NCBI GenBank assembly: GCA_026418655.1 | Contig: JAOAAW010000063.1 | Location: 1-64,000 of the forward strand | Source: a bacterium | Lineage (GTDB): Bacteria > Ratteibacteria > UBA8468 > B48-G9 > DTJG01 | Length of the DNA stretch: 64,000 bases | Direction: 5' to 3' | Part shown: piece after piece, positions 45,371 through 53,311 of the stretch | Layout: each line of letters opens with the position of its first letter | How positions within the stretch are numbered: position 1 is the stretch's first letter | Notes under the pieces: model-generated | The model's database searches: none | Seen by the model: the letters and a program-made list of their open reading frames with translations, nothing else | Told to the model about the DNA's origin: nothing | Translations under genes and position numbers: made by a program

Positions 45371-46275
45371 ACACAAATCCGTTTCAGGATTTCGTCCAGA
45401 ACCTCTATTTCCTTTATTTCAAGTTGTTGAAGGGGTGGTTGCACATAGGCATGTGTGAATATTTTCTGCTTAACAAGAATATGCTTCATTCTTATTCTAT
45501 AATCTCTCACAGGACTTGAGAAACAAAAATCGCAAATTTTTTCAAGAGGGCTAAATTTTTCAATTGCTTCAGTATATTTCCCTGCAAGTGCCATATTTAT
45601 TGCATCAGCCTGAATATCAGTAAAAACAGAGCCAAACCCTATCAAAGCGCCATGAGCACCAAGTATGAATGATTCCATAATGAAATTGTCATTGCCGGTA
45701 AGAAGTGAAATTTTCTTTGGAAGATTATCAAGCAAAATTTTCATTTTTCTGAATTTTAAGGCATCAAAAGTTGCTTCTTTTATTGCAACCACATTATCAA
45801 TCTGAACAAGTTCTGAAATAGTTTCATCTGTATAAAAAACACCTCCAAGGTCTTCCTGAAGCTGAAACAAAATAAGTGGTACACCCGCTTTTGATAAAAT
45901 CTGATGATATTCAATAACTGCCTTATCCTTTCCTTTTGAACCCCTGAAGGCAAAATGAGGGAAAACAAGAAAATAGTCAGCACCACAATCTCTATATCTT
46001 TTTGCAAATTCTGATGCCTGATAGGTTGTTGCACCACCAAGTCCACAGACAACAGGAATATTTTTTGCAATTTTTTTTGCAATACTAAGAATTTTTTCCC
46101 TTTCTTCCTGAGGTAAAAATGCTCCTTCACCTGCATCTGTATTTACTGCAAGTGCTGCAATTTTCGCTGAACATACAAGTTCAATGTATCTGGCAAGAAC
46201 ATCCTGTTGAAGTTTAAAATTTTCATCAAACGGCATCACAATCGCTGGAATGAGCCCGTGCAATTTCCTATCCAT
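45367..46275 (-). CDS. DHDPS/NAL-family aldolase-like protein lacking the usual tyrosine
   Basis: 302 residues of the dihydrodipicolinate synthase/N-acetylneuraminate lyase family. The Schiff-base lysine K166 is present (VVAIKEAT). The Tyr of the usual LYNxP motif is replaced: LILFQLQ has Phe at about 137. The usual GTTGE motif is NTDAGEGA here. It may cleave a 2-keto-3-deoxy sugar acid or act as a lyase on an unusual keto acid; it is unlikely to be the lysine-pathway DapA. It sits second in the operon, between isomerase and FMN-barrel genes, with AGGAGGA-type ribosome binding. Confidence 0.82.
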   Translation of the reverse strand: MDRKLHGLIPAIVMPFDENFKLQQDVLARYIELVCSAKIAALAVNTDAGEGAFLPQEEREKILSIAKKIAKNIPVVCGLGGATTYQASEFAKRYRDCGADYFLVFPHFAFRGSKGKDKAVIEYHQILSKAGVPLILFQLQEDLGGVFYTDETISELVQIDNVVAIKEATFDALKFRKMKILLDNLPKKISLLTGNDNFIMESFILGAHGALIGFGSVFTDIQADAINMALAGKYTEAIEKFSPLEKICDFCFSSPVRDYRIRMKHILVKQKIFTHAYVQPPLQQLEIKEIEVLDEILKRICV

Positions 46276-46294
46276 AATCCTCCTTCTTTCACTT

Positions 46295-47110
46295 TTAACC
46301 CAATTGTTTTACTGCTTCTTTCAGAAACACAATATCTTCTTCAAACTTCTTTTCAGACGGCCTTTTATCAAGTGCTTCAAGAGAAAGAAAACCTTCAAAT
46401 TTTGCATTTTTTAGTGCCTTTATAATTGCTATCCAGTCAAGGTCTCCTTCTGAAATTGAACCAAACTCCATCTTATATTTCCTTCCGGATACAGCACCCT
46501 CTGTTTCTGTTATCTGTCTGCAGTTTTTCACATGAACATGTGCAAGATATTTGCCGAAAACACTTATTGAGTATTCAGGTCTGGTAAATCCTTCAACAGC
46601 AGAATTGCCGGGGTCAAAGATTATTCCGACATACCTTTCAGACAGTCCATCAACAAGCTGCCTGCATGCATTAGGAGTGCAGCAGATATTGATATGGTGT
46701 TGTTCAATATTCAGTCTTACATCAAATTTTTCTGCTTCTGGAAGCACAACTTCTTCAAGCCATCTTCTCTGTCTTTGCATCAGTTCATCAAAACTGATGC
46801 CTCCGTCGAAATGATAGCTGTGACACCTGACATTTCTTGTTTTCAAGATGTTTGCGGCTTCAAAAATTTTAGCCATATAATCTTTAGGTTCATTGAATTT
46901 AAAGTATGGAGCAAGCCCCGCGCAGACAATACCCGAACCTTCCATCATTTTAGCTACTTCAGTGGCTGATTTTTTCAGGTCTTTCAGGTCAATGTGTGCG
47001 TTTTCTCTGCACCACCATTCAATACCATCGCAACGATATTTTTTCGCAAGTTCAATCACTTCAGAAACCTTTTTATCAGACGCTGACAGAGAATAGACTG
47101 AAATTTTCAT
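46295..47110 (-). CDS. Sugar phosphate isomerase/epimerase (AP-endonuclease-2-like TIM barrel)
   Basis: 271 residues of the xylose-isomerase-like barrel. Metal-ligand candidates follow the family order: LNIEQHHIN (Glu), GIIFDPGNSAV (Asp), LAHVHVKNC (His) and GFLSLEALDKR (Glu). Such enzymes interconvert keto- and aldo-sugars, inosose or hydroxypyruvate. It is the first gene of the isomerase-DHDPS-FMN barrel-DUF4838 operon, with AAGGGGG seven bases before the ATG and a TATAAT at 47143-47138. Confidence 0.85.
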   Translation of the reverse strand: MKISVYSLSASDKKVSEVIELAKKYRCDGIEWWCRENAHIDLKDLKKSATEVAKMMEGSGIVCAGLAPYFKFNEPKDYMAKIFEAANILKTRNVRCHSYHFDGGISFDELMQRQRRWLEEVVLPEAEKFDVRLNIEQHHINICCTPNACRQLVDGLSERYVGIIFDPGNSAVEGFTRPEYSISVFGKYLAHVHVKNCRQITETEGAVSGRKYKMEFGSISEGDLDWIAIIKALKNAKFEGFLSLEALDKRPSEKKFEEDIVFLKEAVKQLG

Positions 47111-47137
47111 TTTACCCCCTTATAGGTTTAATGTTCT

Positions 47138-47143
47138 ATTATA
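47138..47143 (-). promoter_or_regulatory. -10 element of the isomerase operon
   Basis: The minus strand reads TATAAT at 47143-47138, followed by a leader of 27 bases that ends in AAGGGGG. No good -35 is visible at 17 bases. Unlike other operons here the leader is long enough to hold a ribosome-binding site. Confidence 0.45.
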
Positions 47144-47168
47144 CAATTTTTTGTCATAAGATCCAGTT

Positions 47169-47198
47169 TTGCCCGAAGGCTCTTTGGTATGGTAGAAT
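47169..47198 (+). promoter_or_regulatory. Promoter of the HAD-tyrS-folP-RNase D run
   Basis: TTGCCC (47169-47174), 18 bases, TAGAAT (47193-47198), then a leader of 46 bases with a weak GAAGAGA ribosome-binding site before ATG 47245. The match is moderate. Confidence 0.45.
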
Positions 47199-47244
47199 AA
47201 TTCTAACCTTGAAGTTTTTATTCCTAAAAATCTGAAGAGAATTT

Positions 47245-47883
47245 ATGATAAAAGCTATCATTTTTGACCTGGATGGAGTCATTTTTGACTCAGAAATACT
47301 GCACCAGCAAGCATGGAAAAAGGTTTTTGAAAGGTATGGAATACACCTTACTAAGAATGACTATCTGAAAGGAATCGGAATCTCTGACCTGGACTTTCTG
47401 AAGCATCTTGTTTCAGAGAAAAAAATACCTGAAGATATTGAAGTTTTCATAAAAGAGAAAAGGAAAACCCTGCTTGAAATATCCAGCCAGGCAAAGCCAA
47501 TTGATGGAGTATGCTTGTTTATCGGTGAGTTATCTTCTGAATATAAACTTGCCGTGGCTTCAAATTCTGACAGGGAGTTTGTGCTTAAACTTATTGAAAA
47601 AGAAGGCCTATCAAAGTGTTTTTCTGTGATCTTGGGATTTCAGGACATTTCAAAACCAAAGCCGGATCCTGAAATTTATATAAAATGTGCTGATAAACTT
47701 GGTGTTTTACCTGATGAATGCGTAGTATTTGAGGATTCTCCAACTGGCATTAAAGCAGCAAAAAATGCAGGAATGAAATGTATTGCCTTAGCAACAACCC
47801 TTGACGAAAACGCACTATCAGAAGCAGACTTCATTATAAAGAAAATGGAATTTGATAAGGTGAAAAAATTTCTCGGATTTTAA
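47245..47883 (+). CDS. HAD-superfamily phosphatase, beta-phosphoglucomutase-like
   Basis: 212 residues. Motif I FDLDGVIFDSE (D8, D10), motif II VASNSD, and motif III/IV SKPKPDPEIY with VFEDSPTGIKAAKNAG are intact. The four-helix cap inserted after motif I marks subfamily I of beta-phosphoglucomutases and small sugar-phosphate phosphatases. It may dephosphorylate or isomerise sugar phosphates from the neighbouring catabolic operons. One base separates its stop from the next ATG. Confidence 0.9.
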   Translation: MIKAIIFDLDGVIFDSEILHQQAWKKVFERYGIHLTKNDYLKGIGISDLDFLKHLVSEKKIPEDIEVFIKEKRKTLLEISSQAKPIDGVCLFIGELSSEYKLAVASNSDREFVLKLIEKEGLSKCFSVILGFQDISKPKPDPEIYIKCADKLGVLPDECVVFEDSPTGIKAAKNAGMKCIALATTLDENALSEADFIIKKMEFDKVKKFLGF

Positions 47884-47884
47884 G

Positions 47885-48496
47885 ATGACAGAAGAATTAT
47901 ATCTCGTCATTCTTAATGCTATTGGACTCATTGCGTTTTCATTTTCAGGTGCAATAAAGGCTAGAATTCATGGACTTGACCTGTTTGGCATCATACTGCT
48001 GGGGTTTTCAACAGCGCTTGGTGGTGGTGCTATAAGAGATGTAATGGTACAAAGGATTCCCTTAATGCTGACAGACGTAAGTTATACAATCTTTTGTATC
48101 ATCGGTATTTTTGCAGGAATTATACTGAAAAGAAACATAGACAAAGCCATTTATACAAGATTCTTTCTTGTTTCTGACGGAATAGGCCTTGCCTCATTCA
48201 CAGCAACGGGTTGTATTGTTGCAAATCAGACAGGTCTCGGAGCAATAGGTATTGTGGTACTCGGCATGAGTACTGCCATTGGTGGCGGTATTCTCAGGGA
48301 TGTTCTTGTCAATGAAATACCAATGGTTTTGAGCAAAGAAATTTACGCCACATGTTCTTTTGCTGGATGCATTGTTTTCTGGTTGTTATCCTATAAATCA
48401 GGTATTCATGTCGCAGCTTATATTTCTGTGGCCGTTGTTTTCATTTTTCGTATGCTTTCCATCAGATTTGGATGGAACCTGCCAAAATTTTCTTAA
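47885..48496 (+). CDS. Trimeric intracellular cation channel family protein (UPF0126)
   Basis: 203 residues, about six or seven membrane helices. The duplicated UPF0126 unit is plain: GFSTALGGGAIRDVMVQRIP in the first half and GMSTAIGGGILRDVLVNEIP in the second, each with the glycine-rich kink and Arg-Asp pair. Bacterial TRIC homologs form trimeric potassium-selective channels in the inner membrane. The start is one base after the HAD gene; tyrS follows after 46 bases with AAGGAGA. Confidence 0.9.
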   Translation: MTEELYLVILNAIGLIAFSFSGAIKARIHGLDLFGIILLGFSTALGGGAIRDVMVQRIPLMLTDVSYTIFCIIGIFAGIILKRNIDKAIYTRFFLVSDGIGLASFTATGCIVANQTGLGAIGIVVLGMSTAIGGGILRDVLVNEIPMVLSKEIYATCSFAGCIVFWLLSYKSGIHVAAYISVAVVFIFRMLSIRFGWNLPKFS

Positions 48497-48542
48497 AAAC
48501 ACCTGCTGGAGTAAAATAATAATACCCTTTTAAGGAGAAACA

Positions 48543-49751
48543 ATGAAGGAATTGGAAAGACAGCTTGAAATTATAAAGAGAAATACTGTTGAAGTAATTG
48601 AAGAATCTGAACTTAGGAAAAAGCTTGAAAGAAGCATTTCAACAGGAAAGCCACTAAGGGTTAAGTACGGTATTGACCCGACAAGTCCTGAAATACATTT
48701 AGGACATATGGTATTGATAAGAAAACTCCGGCATTTTCAACTACTCGGACACAAGGTGTTCTTTCTCATAGGAGATTTTACTGCAAGGATTGGGGACCCT
48801 ACAGGAAGAAATGAAACAAGACCGATTCTATCAAGGGAAGAAATTAAAAAAAATCTTAATACTTATGTAGAACAGGTGAGTAAGGTTCTTGACGTTGATA
48901 AGGCGGAATTTGTCTATAATGGAAACTGGTTAAGCATTCTGTCAATCGAGGAATTTATTAAAATTGCTTCCTGTTTTACAATTGCTCAGATACTTGAAAG
49001 AGACGATTTTTCTGCCAGATATAAATCAGGTAAGGCAATTTATTTCCATGAATTCATGTACCCATTGTTTCAGGGATATGATTCTGTCGTTCTTGAATCA
49101 GATATTGAAATTGGAGCAACAGAGCAGAAGTTTAATCTTCTCGCCGGAAGAACATTACAAGAATTTTTTGGACAGGAAAAACAGGTTGTCATTACAATGC
49201 CAATACTTGTTGGGACCGATGGAAAAATGAAGATGAGCAAAAGTTACAAAAATCACATTCCTGTTTCCACAACACCAGAGGATATGTTTGGCAAGATTAT
49301 GTCCATACAGGACACTCTGATGGAATCATACACAAAACTTCTCACTGATATTGATATTGAAAAATTCAAAATCCAGATTGAAAAAAATCCCAGGCAGGCA
49401 AAAGCGATTCTTGCAAAAGAAATAGTAGGACAGTTTTTTTCAAGTCAGGATGCAGAAAAGGCTGAAATGTCTTTTAATAGAATATTTAAGGAAAAACAAA
49501 TTCCAGAAGACATCCCTGTAATTGAAATCCCTTTTTCAAAAATAGGGCAAAAAAAGGTAAATATCGTTGATTTATTGTTTCTGGCAGGTTTTGTACCATC
49601 AAAATCTGAGGCAAAAAGGTTGATACAGCAAAATGCTGTCAGAGTTGATGGAAAAACAATAACAGATATCAATACAGAAATAGAAGCAGAAGGAAAGGTT
49701 TTTAAGGTCGGTAAAAGAAAATTTGCAAAGATAAAAATTGTGCAACTTTAA
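48543..49751 (+). CDS. tyrS: Tyrosyl-tRNA synthetase
   Basis: 402 residues, normal size. Class I signatures HLGH (residues 52-55, for HIGH) and KMKMSKS (KMSKS loop) are present, with KYGIDPTSPEIHLGH and DFTARIGDPTGRNETRP segments of the TyrRS branch that carries a C-terminal S4-like RNA-binding domain (KSEAKRLIQQNAVRVDGKTI). It charges tRNA-Tyr in the cytoplasm. A strong AAGGAGA precedes the ATG. Confidence 0.96.
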   Translation: MKELERQLEIIKRNTVEVIEESELRKKLERSISTGKPLRVKYGIDPTSPEIHLGHMVLIRKLRHFQLLGHKVFFLIGDFTARIGDPTGRNETRPILSREEIKKNLNTYVEQVSKVLDVDKAEFVYNGNWLSILSIEEFIKIASCFTIAQILERDDFSARYKSGKAIYFHEFMYPLFQGYDSVVLESDIEIGATEQKFNLLAGRTLQEFFGQEKQVVITMPILVGTDGKMKMSKSYKNHIPVSTTPEDMFGKIMSIQDTLMESYTKLLTDIDIEKFKIQIEKNPRQAKAILAKEIVGQFFSSQDAEKAEMSFNRIFKEKQIPEDIPVIEIPFSKIGQKKVNIVDLLFLAGFVPSKSEAKRLIQQNAVRVDGKTITDINTEIEAEGKVFKVGKRKFAKIKIVQL

Positions 49752-49830
49752 TAAAGTGCGTCACGGGTTTGCTTTTAGAAGGGAAGGGACAGATGGTTTT
49801 TTGTCTTCAATTTTCAAATAGGAGCAACTG

Positions 49831-50484
49831 ATGGAAAATATAAGAAAAGAACTTTGTAAATACGGCAAACTTGTACTTGAAAAAAATCTTGCTGCTGGGC
49901 CTGGTGGGAACATCAGTGCAAGAGAAAAAAATTTTGTTTATCTTTCACCAAGTGGCTTTGCACTGGATGAAATTAAAGAAAGCCAGTGGGTTAAAGTTGA
50001 CTTAGAAACAGGCAAGCAATACGGCAGATTAAAACCCACATGTGAAATATCAATGCACCTTGGTTGTTATATTGCAAGACCCGAAATAAGAGCGGTCATT
50101 CATACCCATCCACCTTATACCCTGGGGTTGATTTCAGCAGGAATAGGACTTAAACCATTTTATCCGGATTTTGTGGCAATACTTGGAAGGGAAATACCGA
50201 TGGTTGAATATGTAATCCCCGCAGGAGAAGAAATAAGAGAAGCTGTTGTTGAACAAATCAAGAAATATAATGTGGTACTTTTGAAAAACCATGGTGCGGT
50301 CTGTGTTGGAGAAACATTAAAAGAAGCCTTTGCTCGTGCCTGGCTTGTAGAGGAAACAGCAAAGATGCAGATGGCTGGAATGATTGCAGGAAAAATCAGA
50401 TATTTTACAGAAAAAGAAATAGAAGGAATAGAAAATTTAAAAGCAGAGGACTATAGAAAGGCACTTTTGAAAAAATTTAAATGA
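49831..50484 (+). CDS. Class II aldolase/adducin family, L-fuculose-phosphate aldolase-like
   Basis: 217 residues, the size of FucA. GPGGNISAREKNFVYLSPSGFALDE, the zinc motif VIHTHPPYTLG and the later LKNHGAVCVGETLKEAF histidine complete the fold. It would cleave a 1-phospho-ketose such as fuculose- or rhamnulose-phosphate to dihydroxyacetone phosphate and lactaldehyde, which would suit rhamnose released by the GH78-type enzyme, though methylthioribulose-phosphate dehydratase or ribulose-phosphate epimerase relatives share the fold. AGGAG lies ahead of the ATG; the stop overlaps folP. Confidence 0.88.
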   Translation: MENIRKELCKYGKLVLEKNLAAGPGGNISAREKNFVYLSPSGFALDEIKESQWVKVDLETGKQYGRLKPTCEISMHLGCYIARPEIRAVIHTHPPYTLGLISAGIGLKPFYPDFVAILGREIPMVEYVIPAGEEIREAVVEQIKKYNVVLLKNHGAVCVGETLKEAFARAWLVEETAKMQMAGMIAGKIRYFTEKEIEGIENLKAEDYRKALLKKFK

Positions 50485-51695
50485 ATGTAAGAGTTATTTC
50501 TCCATCAACAATAAAACAGGAATTTCAAAGGATAGATGTACATCCTGAAGGCATCCGCTTGATGGAACCCAAAACCCGCCTGTACTGCGTAAAGGTATCT
50601 GGAATTAATGTAAAGCAGGCAAATGTGCTTAAACAGGAGGCTCTTGCCATTGGCGGAGATGCAGCGATTCCTTATTCTGTGCTGAACCTTGAAAACAAAC
50701 AAGTGGATGTTATTCTTATGGCAACTATAAAACAATATAAGAAACTGGCTGAAAAACTCAAGAAGCAATTTTTCAATCTTCAAGAGGTTGGTAAAAATAT
50801 TATTAAAACCATTGAACATTTTGAAAATATTCCTTCCACAATTTCAACATCAAAAAAGACCATAAGAATCAATGATTTTATGATTATGGGCATTCTTAAT
50901 ATTACCCCCGACTCTTTTTCCGACGGTGGCAAATACTATGGCGATGTCTCTCTGGCTGTTGATAGAGCGGTTGAAATGGAACAGCAGGGTGCTTCAATCA
51001 TTGATATAGGTGGAGAATCAAGCAGACCGAAATCTCATGGCATTGATGAAAATGAAGAAATAAAAAGGGTTATACCTGTTATAAAGGCTGTAAGAAAAAA
51101 GATAAGGTGTTTGATTTCATGTGATACTTCAAGGGCTCGTGTGGCTGAAATGGCACTTGAAGAGGGTGCGGATATTATCAATGATGTGTATGCACTGAGA
51201 CGGGATAAGAAATTGTGCAGAATTGTTGCTGAAAAAAAATGTACACTTGTGTTGATGCATATGAAAGGAACACCGGATACAATGCAGGAAAATCCGTATT
51301 ATGAAGATGTTGTTGGAGAAATATGCGAATTTTTTAGAGAAAGAATTGATTTTGCAATGGAAAATGGTATAGAAAAACAAAAAATAATCCTTGATCCTGG
51401 CATTGGCTTCGGGAAAAGACTCATTGATAACCTGGAAATTATCCATAGACTGAGAGAATTTACCTGTTTTGGACTTCCGTTGTTACTCGGTACATCAAGG
51501 AAATCTTTTATAGGAAAACTGTCTAATGATATTCCTCCAGAGCAGCGGCTACCAGGAACCATTGCCAGTTGTGTTTTTGGATATCTTGCAGGAGCAAGAA
51601 TATTCAGGGTTCATGATGTGAAAGAGGTTGTACAGGCACTCAGAGTTGTTTCAGGAATAGAAAATTATGGAAAAAACAAGAATTCTGGGACTTGA
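50481..51695 (+). CDS. folP: Dihydropteroate synthase with N-terminal extension
   Basis: 404 residues, longer than the ~280 of classical FolP. The DHPS core begins around residue 130 with IMGILNITPDSFSDGG, then IIDIGGESSRP, SCDTSRARVAEMAL, VLMHMKGTPDTMQ, DPGIGFGK and LLGTSRKSFIG, all substrate and pterin sites. The first ~125 residues form an extra small domain known in some Firmicutes-like and deep-branching FolP proteins. It joins pterin and p-aminobenzoate in folate synthesis. The ATG overlaps the fucA-like stop by four bases. Confidence 0.95.
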   Translation: MNVRVISPSTIKQEFQRIDVHPEGIRLMEPKTRLYCVKVSGINVKQANVLKQEALAIGGDAAIPYSVLNLENKQVDVILMATIKQYKKLAEKLKKQFFNLQEVGKNIIKTIEHFENIPSTISTSKKTIRINDFMIMGILNITPDSFSDGGKYYGDVSLAVDRAVEMEQQGASIIDIGGESSRPKSHGIDENEEIKRVIPVIKAVRKKIRCLISCDTSRARVAEMALEEGADIINDVYALRRDKKLCRIVAEKKCTLVLMHMKGTPDTMQENPYYEDVVGEICEFFRERIDFAMENGIEKQKIILDPGIGFGKRLIDNLEIIHRLREFTCFGLPLLLGTSRKSFIGKLSNDIPPEQRLPGTIASCVFGYLAGARIFRVHDVKEVVQALRVVSGIENYGKNKNSGT

Positions 51696-52104
51696 CCTCG
51701 GTGAAAAAAAGATTGGTGTCGCGATAAGCGATGAATTCAGAACCATAGCAAGAGGCCTTGGAACAATAGAAGTTGATGGAAGAGAACATGAAAAAATAAA
51801 AGAAATTGTCAGTAAGTATAATGTTGGGAAAATTGTCTATGGAGTTCCATTGAGAAATGACGGTTCTATTAGCAGCAGGGCTGAAAAGATGCTCTCAATT
51901 ATAACAAGATTAAAAGGAATTGTTAAAGCTGAATTTATTCCCTGGGATGAAAGAATGACAACCATTGAAGCTGAAAATATTTTGTTAATGGCTGACTTGA
52001 GCCGAAAAAAAAGGAAAATGGTAAGAGATAAACTTGCCGCACAGATTATTCTTCAAAGCTACCTTGATTCCTTATATCTAAAAAATTCATCTATAGAGGA
52101 ATGA
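51667..52104 (+). CDS. ruvX: Putative Holliday junction resolvase / pre-16S rRNA nuclease (YqgF)
   Basis: 145 residues of the RNase H-like YqgF family. ILGLDLGEKKIGVAISDE gives the first catalytic Asp, VYGVPLRNDG and WDERMTTIEAE the next, and KLAAQIILQSYLD the C-terminal end. Family members mature the 5' end of 16S rRNA and may cut branched DNA. The start lies 29 bases inside folP and the stop overlaps the RNase D gene (ATGA), so the three are tightly coupled. Confidence 0.92.
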   Translation: MEKTRILGLDLGEKKIGVAISDEFRTIARGLGTIEVDGREHEKIKEIVSKYNVGKIVYGVPLRNDGSISSRAEKMLSIITRLKGIVKAEFIPWDERMTTIEAENILLMADLSRKKRKMVRDKLAAQIILQSYLDSLYLKNSSIEE

Positions 52105-53294
52105 TTCTAAAAACATTACAACATTGTACCAGCATAATGTCTAAATGGCTAAACGGTTTTTCTTTTCTGCAAAATGTAAGCCGGTTCAAAGAAAAAATAA
52201 CATATGTTGACACTGAAAAAACACTTAAACATATCGTCGAACGTTTGAAGAATGAAAAAGAAATTGCTGTAGACACTGAAGGCAATTCCCTCTATTGTTA
52301 TCAATCCAAAATATGCCTGATTCAGGTTTCCAGCAGAGAAAAACACTACATTATAGACACACTTCGGATAAAAAATATCTCTATCTTAAAAGACCTCTTT
52401 TCAAACCCGAATGTTGAAAAGATCATGCATGGTTCGGCTTATGATATTCAGATGCTTTACCAATGCGCAGGTATTCAAATTAAAAATCTTTTTGATACCC
52501 AGATCGCCGCCAGTTTTCTTGGAGAAAAAAAACCAGGGCTTGCCAGCATAATCAAAAAATATTTTGGCGTGCATCTGAGTAAAACCCACCAGAAAAGCAA
52601 CTGGGCAATACGACCACTACCAGATGAAATGATTGAGTATGCCATTTCAGATACAATGTATTTACTTTTCCTTGCTGACAGACTTAAAAAACAGCTTAAG
52701 GAAAACCACAGAATTGAATGGGTAAGAGAAGAATGTGAATACCTTTCCAGATATGGAATTAACATTAAAAAGAAAGAAAGACCATCTATTGGAATTGAGA
52801 ATCCTTCTGGAGAAAAACTCAATGCCGCTGAATTGGTTCTACAATTCAGAGAAAAAGTAGCCAGACAGATGAACCTGCCACCTTTCAGGGTACTTGATAA
52901 AAAAACTATCCGAGAAATTGTGGTTAAGGAAAATCTGGATATAAAAACATTAAAGTGGTTGACAGCAAAAACACCTCTGAAGCAGCATCATCTTGAAGAG
53001 TTACTTGAAATAATACAAAAAGCAGGAGAAAAAATTGTGAAAAGACAGGAAAAACAGACATCCAAAAAATACCACACCAAAGATTTCAAAGAAAAAATTG
53101 ATAAACTTTATACATGGAGAAGCACAAGGGCGCAACAATTGGGGTTGGAGCCATACCTTGTTTTGTCTCAAAAACAGATTCTTTCGCTTGCTGAAGTAAA
53201 AATAGAAACACACAATGACATTGCAGGTATTGATGAGCTCAAAAACTGGCAGAAGAAAACTTTTGGAAAAGAGTTAACTGAACTCTTAAAATAA
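52101..53294 (+). CDS. rnd: Ribonuclease D-like exonuclease with HRDC domains
   Basis: 397 residues. The DEDDy exonuclease domain shows VDTEGN (D58, E60), HGSAYDIQML (Asp) and YAISDTMYLL (Tyr-x3-Asp). The C-terminal half carries two HRDC-like helical domains (FREKVARQMNLPPFRVLDKKTI and WRSTRAQQLGLEPYLVLSQKQI), the standard RNase D layout. It trims the 3' ends of tRNA and other small RNAs. It is last in the tyrS-folP run and ends 17 bases from a convergent gene. Confidence 0.92.
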   Translation: MILKTLQHCTSIMSKWLNGFSFLQNVSRFKEKITYVDTEKTLKHIVERLKNEKEIAVDTEGNSLYCYQSKICLIQVSSREKHYIIDTLRIKNISILKDLFSNPNVEKIMHGSAYDIQMLYQCAGIQIKNLFDTQIAASFLGEKKPGLASIIKKYFGVHLSKTHQKSNWAIRPLPDEMIEYAISDTMYLLFLADRLKKQLKENHRIEWVREECEYLSRYGINIKKKERPSIGIENPSGEKLNAAELVLQFREKVARQMNLPPFRVLDKKTIREIVVKENLDIKTLKWLTAKTPLKQHHLEELLEIIQKAGEKIVKRQEKQTSKKYHTKDFKEKIDKLYTWRSTRAQQLGLEPYLVLSQKQILSLAEVKIETHNDIAGIDELKNWQKKTFGKELTELLK

Positions 53295-53311
53295 ATTTAG
53301 CACCTGATAGA

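Noticed and set aside
45367..46275. Lysine-pathway DapA
   Set aside because: The LYNxP tyrosine is missing and no lysine genes are near; the operon is sugar-related.
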